Assembly: GCA_003133205.1 (NCBI GenBank)
Contig: PKWK01000362.1
Coordinates: forward strand, 9,151 to 19,120
Reading direction: 5' to 3'
From: Granulicella sp.
Lineage (GTDB): Bacteria > Acidobacteriota > Terriglobia > Terriglobales > Acidobacteriaceae
DNA: 9,970 nt
Position numbers and translations under genes: made by a program. The notes under the pieces were generated by a model that ran no database searches, was not told where the DNA came from, and saw nothing but the letters and a program-made list of their open reading frames with translations. Of the stretch, positions 6,578 through 9,970 are shown one piece after another. Within the stretch, counting starts at the first letter, position 1, and every line of letters starts with the position of its first letter.

Positions 6578-7475
6578 ATGAAGAAACTTCTCCGCCTCGC
6601 GTGCCTGTGCGCCGTCACATCCCCCCTTTTCGCCCAGCAATCTACGCGCCCCGCAATTACGGGCATCGCCTTCGCGCGCTTCTACACCTCCGATCCCGCC
6701 GGCGCGCAGAAGTTTTGGCAACACGCTCGGCTTCGAGCGCAAGCAGGTCGACGGGATGTGGCTCTACCCGGTCAACCGAGCACAGTGGATTGAGGTCCTC
6801 ACCACGCCTCCGCCGCAGCCCAACGTCCGCCTTAATGCCGTCGCATTCACCACGCGCGATGCCGCCAAACTCGTGCGCTACCTCGAAGCCCTCGGCATCA
6901 AGCCCGAACTCCCGCTCGCTCACGGCCAGTTCGGCGTGCGCGATCCTGAAGGCAATCTTGTCCTCTTCGTCCAAAGCGGCTCCGTGAAGCCTATCGCAAC
7001 TGCGGCCGCGTCGCCGAACGCCAGCAGCACTCGCATTATCCACGCCGGCTTCATGGTGCATGATCGCGACAAGGAAAACGCCTTCTGGCTGGACATCCTC
7101 GGCTTCCGCCCGTACTGGCACGGCGGCCACACCGACGACATCACCGACTGGGTCGCGCTGCAGGTCCCCGACGGCTCCGACTGGATCGAGTACATGCTCA
7201 ACCCGGCGGCCACTCCCACGCTGCGTCAGTCCGGCATGTCGGATCACTTCTCGCTCGGCGTCACCCACATGCAGGACGCCGTCGACGCGCTAGCCCGCAA
7301 CCACTGCGAAGGCGCCAACTGCAGCAAGACCCAGATCGGCCGCGACGGAAAGGTCCAACTCAACCTCTTCGATCCGGATCAGACCCGCGTCGAATTCATG
7401 GAGTTCACGCCCAGCCAACAACCCTGCTGCTCGCCCTTCACCGCGGCACATCCCACCGCCGTCGAAAACAAGTAG
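6578..7475 (+). pseudogene. Secreted two-domain VOC (glyoxalase-fold) protein, frameshifted
   Basis: Two frames together encode one protein. The first frame (6578-6793) has a signal peptide (MKKLLRLACLCAVTSPLFAQ) and the start of a VOC domain, ITGIAFARFYTSDPAGAQKF. After about 6716 that frame turns to nonsense and stops at 6793. The continuation is in the +1 frame: GNTLGFERKQVDGMWLYP, then on to the stop at 7475. The domains are VOC 1 (up to FVQSG near 6980) and VOC 2 (IIHAGFMVHD ... VEFMEFTP). VOC 2 keeps plausible metal ligands: His of IIHAGF, Glu of WIEYML, His of DHFSLGV, and Glu of VEFMEF. The family pattern F-Y-x3-LGF suggests two bases were lost near TTTTGGC (6713-6719). An untouched internal ATG at 6756 could still yield a shortened cytoplasmic protein. 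The substrate is unknown, as VOC proteins include dioxygenases, lyases and resistance proteins. A sequencing indel is possible. Confidence 0.8.
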
Positions 7476-7480
7476 ACGGC

Positions 7481-7620
7481 GGGTGCCCCACCCACAAGCT
7501 GGGTGCCCCATTCATGACAGTCGTATCGTCATGGGTGGGGAACGGGCGGGCGGCCCACCCTTGACCAACCCCAAAAGCTCGGGTGCTCCATCCTTCGCTC
7601 TTTTTGCGAAGGGTGGGATG
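7481..7620. repeat. Cluster of GGGTGCCCCA interspersed repeats
   Basis: GGGTGCCCCA occurs at 7481-7490 and 7501-7510, with a variant GGGTGCTCCA at 7581-7590. GGGCGGGCGG is at 7544-7553. CCCCACCCA (7487-7495) is mirrored by TGGGTGGGG (7532-7540). A hairpin CCATCCTTCGC (7588-7598) with GCGAAGGGTGG (7606-7616) has one G-T pair and a T-rich loop. Such GGGTGCCCC pieces are, from memory, multicopy intergenic elements of Acidobacteriaceae. Nothing here codes for protein. Confidence 0.65.
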
Positions 7621-7651
7621 TAAACCGCCCGCCTGCCACACAGCCGTGAGC

Positions 7652-7708
7652 CGTGGCTGCGACGTAGACCAACCCCGCAACCTCGCCAAATCCGTCACCG
7701 TGGGGTAG
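7652..7708 (+). pseudogene. Displaced 3' tail of glmS, possible attachment-site remnant
   Basis: Read on the plus strand, this encodes RGC followed by [14 protein letters not shown], then Gly and TAG. The 14 residues are identical to the C-terminus of glucosamine-6-phosphate synthase as I know it from E. coli, which ends in VTVE. Nothing upstream (repeats and hairpins) codes for the rest of GlmS, so this is a fragment of about 50 bp. The end of glmS is a well-known target of integrating elements, and such a displaced tail normally marks one end of an integrated element. The intact glmS and any integrase are not in the window. Confidence 0.7.
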
Positions 7709-7723
7709 CTGAGGTATGATCGG

Positions 7724-7789
7724 CGACGCGCGCGCGCGGCGAGCGAGAGAGACGACGACGACGATGATGATGAAGGAGGAGGAGGAGGC
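7724..7789. repeat. Stepwise simple-sequence tract
   Basis: Short arrays follow one another without a break: CG repeats, GCGAGCGAGAGAGA, four ACG units, three ATG units, then AAGG and AGG units. The tract lies between the glmS tail and the stop codon of the endonuclease gene. No hairpin is evident. Replication slippage is the simplest origin. Confidence 0.85.
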
Positions 7790-7792
7790 CGC

Positions 7793-8629
7793 CTATGGTT
7801 TTGCGCCTCTGTTAGCACCCAACTTCCTTTTCGCCTTCGTCTTTCTCTTAGGGTTTCCGACCTTCTTAGGCCGCCACGCGCCATGTTTCAGGTCAGTTAG
7901 AACCTTCCTTTGATCGCCCGAGAGGAACCAATCCAAGCAAGTGTTTAGATCATCCGTCCAAACGTCATTCGGCTCCTTGGCAACCGGCTGATGAATCTCT
8001 ATTAGCGAGCTGTTTTTCGATCTCGCGATCAACCAAGATGCAACCGTAAAGCGAAAGTTGTTCCATCTCTTAGTCAAGGGGTGCATGTTAACCGCGAGAA
8101 TATCGAAGTCCGTGAATTTGTAAGGGCGCGTGTCCTCATTCTCCATAACAGCTTCGACCAAGGCGTTTGCGCCTTTCATCTGGTCTTTCGGTCGTTTCTT
8201 ACCTCCTCGCGTTTTTTGAATCTCAACGTCATACAACTCTTCTGAATAACACTTTGGATTGAATCGCATCGGCTGAAACTTCTCGATCCGCTGCAATTTG
8301 ACTTGTATCCGCACCTTTCTATCCCCACGCTCCAAGTGAAAGTCGTAAAAGGTGTCAGTTGGCTTGCCGGTCACTGGCGTCCAACCGTTCTTGGCAGCCG
8401 CGGGAAGAGCGTCGCGCTCAAACACAGCCTTGGCGACAAGGCCGCGGATTCCTCGCTTGCCGATGGGATCGGAGCGTTTTATTGCGTCGAGAATGGTCTC
8501 AGCGTCCACCTCCAACTCGTCCTCGAGTGGATGTGGCGCCAACGTAGCAAGGTGCAATCTGATTTCTTTGCGCTCATCCCCGCTGCAACCATCGAGGACT
8601 TTCTTGATCGAGTCAGTGAGGTGAGTCAA
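7793..8629 (-). CDS. Putative type II restriction endonuclease (PD-(D/E)xK-like)
   Basis: This is 278 residues from TTG 8629-8627, chosen because AGGAAG lies about 10 nt upstream and it overlaps the HTH gene by only 17 bp. A GTG at 8698 would add 23 residues but overlap the HTH coding region by 86 bp. I infer a nuclease from the segment FYDF (Asp96) ... VRIQVKLQR (Gln109-x-Lys111), which fits the Asp ... (E/Q)-x-K active site. It is preceded by a helix (RGIRGLVAKAVFE) that can carry the extra acidic residue, and the gene sits next to a DNA methyltransferase. Other conserved-looking blocks are EIQKTRGGKK, FDILAVNMHP and NDVWTDDLNTC. The C-terminus is very basic (KRKTKAKRK), suited to DNA contact. 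No truncation is visible. GC content and codon use are lower than in rpmE or dus, suggesting horizontal transfer. The recognition site cannot be predicted. Confidence 0.7.
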   Translation of the reverse strand: MTHLTDSIKKVLDGCSGDERKEIRLHLATLAPHPLEDELEVDAETILDAIKRSDPIGKRGIRGLVAKAVFERDALPAAAKNGWTPVTGKPTDTFYDFHLERGDRKVRIQVKLQRIEKFQPMRFNPKCYSEELYDVEIQKTRGGKKRPKDQMKGANALVEAVMENEDTRPYKFTDFDILAVNMHPLTKRWNNFRFTVASWLIARSKNSSLIEIHQPVAKEPNDVWTDDLNTCLDWFLSGDQRKVLTDLKHGAWRPKKVGNPKRKTKAKRKLGANRGAKP

Positions 8630-8804
8630 TTGATGGTCTTCCTGCGGGTTCAGGTTGGAAGTTCTCGATATCAGAGCGCAACAATAGCGCTCTTCCACCT
8701 ACTTTCCAGACCCTCAGCCGCCCCTTCTTAATCAATCTCGCAATCGCTTGTCGAGACACTCCTCGCATGCGTGCGGCGTCTGCTTGAGAAATCAGCGAAT
8801 TCAC
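8613..8804 (-). CDS. Small excisionase/MerR-type HTH DNA-binding protein
   Basis: This is 63 residues from GTG 8804-8802. A TTG at 8825-8823 would add seven residues. Residues 4-49 (ISQADAARMRGVSRQAIARL ... LLRSDIENF) are a winged-helix HTH of the excisionase/AlpA-like type (HTH_17): 'ISQAEAA..GVSR..I..LI..GRL....GGR.L.RSDIE.F'. The rest is a short Pro-rich tail. It directly precedes and slightly overlaps the endonuclease gene, so the two are probably co-transcribed and translationally coupled, and it is divergent from the methyltransferase. By position it could control expression of the R-M genes, the role played in other systems by XRE-type C proteins. An excision-directionality role for the island is an alternative. 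Both are inference. Confidence 0.75.
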   Translation of the reverse strand: MNSLISQADAARMRGVSRQAIARLIKKGRLRVWKVGGRALLLRSDIENFQPEPAGRPSIDSPH

Positions 8805-8816
8805 ATCAGGAAAATG

Positions 8817-8848
8817 GGTTGACAATGTAAACCTATTTGCTCTATTCT
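8817..8848 (+). promoter_or_regulatory. Methyltransferase promoter with overlapping palindromic operator
   Basis: A perfect -35 TTGACA (8819-8824) and a -10 TATTCT (8843-8848), 18 bp apart, lead to the methyltransferase ATG at 8870. An imperfect palindrome GGTT-G-ACA-A-TGT-A-AACC (8817-8833, seven of eight positions paired) lies over the -35 box and next to the start of the HTH gene, a good place for a repressor site. The binding protein is unknown; the adjacent HTH protein is the obvious candidate. Confidence 0.55.
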
Positions 8849-8869
8849 TTATTTCAGTGAGGAAGTACC

Positions 8870-9912
8870 ATGGGCTCAGCCGTGTCAACCAATCCGATAT
8901 CAGTCGACAAACATCGCTTCTCTTCCGAACGGCCTGCCGTAGAAACTCACGCGCCTCCGAGTCACCCGGTACATCTCCTGACGCAAGCGCCTTATTTCAG
9001 ATCTCGACTAGGAGCCGCATTCTTAGGCGACTCCCTGAAAATGTTACGCGGTTTGCCGGATGCGAGCGTGAATCTAGTAGTGACCTCTCCTCCATACGCT
9101 CTTCACTTTAAGAAAGCATACGGGAACGCCGACAAAGATTCGTATATAGCTTGGTTTCTCCCTTTCGCTAAGGAAATTCAACGGATACTGACTGACGACG
9201 GAAGCTTCGTCCTAAACATCGGAGGAAGTTACAACAAGGGTATTCCTACTCGATCGATCTATCACTTCAAACTGCTTGTCGCTCTTGTGGAAGAGGTCGG
9301 TCTGCACCTGGCTCAGGAGTGTTTTTGGCACAACCCCGCCAAAATGCCCGTCCCGGCGGAATGGGTCACAGTCCGTCGAATTCGCGTTCGCGATTCCGTC
9401 GAATATGTTTGGTGGCTATCAAAGACGCCGCACCCAAAGGCATCGAACCTCAATGTCCTGAAAGAGTACAGCGCCGATATGCTGCGGCTGAACCGAAACG
9501 GCCTCCAAGGTAGCGTCCGTCCGTCGGGGCACGTCATTCGTAGCTCATTTAGCGGTGTCGAAGCCGGCGGCTCAATCCCATCAAACGTGACCGAAGCTTC
9601 TTTCGAGGATTCTCCTGAAAGCATGATGAAGATGGGAAACAATCCGCCAACGACGCCTACACAATGCGCTGCAAGGAACAAGGAATCAAGATACACCCAG
9701 CTCGCTTTCCGGCATCGTTGCCGAGATTCTTTGTCAAGATGCTTACTAACCCCGGCGACCTCGTTTTAGACCCTTTCGCCGGCTCGCTTACTGCAGCCGC
9801 CGTATCTGAATCCCTTGATCGACGCTGGCTCGCTGGGGAAGCCGTCGAGGAATACCTAGAGGCGGGCAAGTTCAGGTTCGAAGACGCCCAGCAGCGACTG
9901 GACCTATTCTGA
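8870..9912 (+). CDS. Beta-class DNA (cytosine-N4) methyltransferase, -1 frameshift
   Basis: It starts at ATG 8870 with an excellent GAGGAAG site 5 nt upstream. The first frame gives residues 1-258 of the family: a non-conserved N-terminus (1-46), [20 protein letters not shown], motif IV TSPPY (72-76; SPPY is typical of N4-cytosine enzymes), NIGGSYNKG, and [15 protein letters not shown], with a target-recognition region around 190-255. After GNN the frame goes off and ends at 9769. The -1 frame continues the family pattern: [29 protein letters not shown], and SAM-binding motif I DPFAGS (9769-9786), up to the stop at 9912. Motif order IV...I is the beta class. The joined protein would be about 347 residues. 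The break falls at G-GGA-AAC (9634-9640), a slippery heptamer in correct phase; loss of one C after AAC would look the same. Without frame restoration the product lacks motif I and should be inactive. AT-richer codons than the core genes suggest acquisition by transfer. Confidence 0.88.
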
Positions 9913-9914
9913 AT

Positions 9915-9963
9915 GGGCGGGCGGGTCGCACATCTGGCACCCTCCCCAACACTGGGTGCCCCA
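9915..9963. repeat. GGGCGGGCGG / GGGTGCCCCA repeats after the R-M module
   Basis: GGGCGGGCGG (9915-9924) and GGGTGCCCCA (9954-9963) recur 3 bp and about 40 bp after the methyltransferase stop. They are the same two motifs as at 7481-7553 on the other side of the island. The rest of this end of the window holds no gene. Confidence 0.6.
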
Positions 9964-9970
9964 CATCTCG

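Noticed and set aside
7709..7740. Tn7-like transposon end downstream of the glmS tail
   Set aside because: No TGTGGG-type terminus or repeated binding sites are seen at the expected distance of about 25 bp after the stop, and there are no tns genes in the window.
7438..7884. Minus-strand frame with a poly-Ser run and [11 protein letters not shown]
   Set aside because: The Ser run is the translated simple-sequence tract, and the [11 protein letters not shown] part is the antisense of the glmS tail. It is not a gene.
8303..8731. Plus-strand frame of 142 codons
   Set aside because: It lies antisense to the endonuclease and HTH genes and has no ribosome binding site or motif.

Overview
The window looks like a chromosomal segment of a high-GC acidobacterium, most likely of the Terriglobia/Acidobacteriaceae. 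This is inferred from several points. The proteins have the Acidobacteriota style: lipoproteins with carboxypeptidase-regulatory-like segments and an alanine-rich OmpA-like protein. Interspersed intergenic motifs of a kind I associate with that group recur (a 'CATTCAGAGCG...GAAGAATCC' element and 'GGGTGCCCCA' elements). Core genes have strongly GC-biased third codon positions. No 16S rRNA or other definitive taxonomic marker is present.

Left part (1-4600). A lipoprotein gene on the minus strand runs off the left edge. It is followed by about 700 bp without a gene, holding an interspersed repeat, a 29-bp tandem repeat and several hairpins, including a good minus-strand terminator. Then come a minus-strand OmpA-like envelope protein, a minus-strand single-pass membrane protein of unknown role, a plus-strand hypothetical protein with a C-terminal membrane segment, and a convergent minus-strand DnaC/IstB-type AAA+ ATPase.

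Middle part (4600-7480). Housekeeping genes lie on the plus strand: rpmE (ribosomal protein L31) with a structured leader and a terminator, then a DusB-like tRNA-dihydrouridine synthase. A secreted two-domain VOC (glyoxalase-fold) protein follows, broken by a frameshift.

Right part (7480-9970). This is an accessory island. It starts in interspersed GGGTGCCCCA-type repeats, followed by a displaced piece of the 3' end of glmS ([14 protein letters not shown] plus a stop) and a striking stepwise simple-sequence tract. Next comes a restriction-modification-like module of lower GC. A putative PD-(D/E)xK restriction endonuclease and a 63-residue excisionase/MerR-type HTH protein lie on the minus strand, divergent from a beta-class N4-cytosine DNA methyltransferase on the plus strand. 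The same short GC-rich repeats recur just after the methyltransferase.

The methyltransferase reading frame is broken by -1 exactly at a correctly phased GGGAAAC heptamer. It could be a programmed -1 frameshift, a recent mutation or a sequencing indel. Since the endonuclease looks intact, this is the most interesting question in the window. The HTH gene, an imperfect palindrome over the -35 box of the methyltransferase promoter, and the glmS-tail junction together suggest a mobile R-M module with an unusual controller. Functions in the island are inferred from motifs only.
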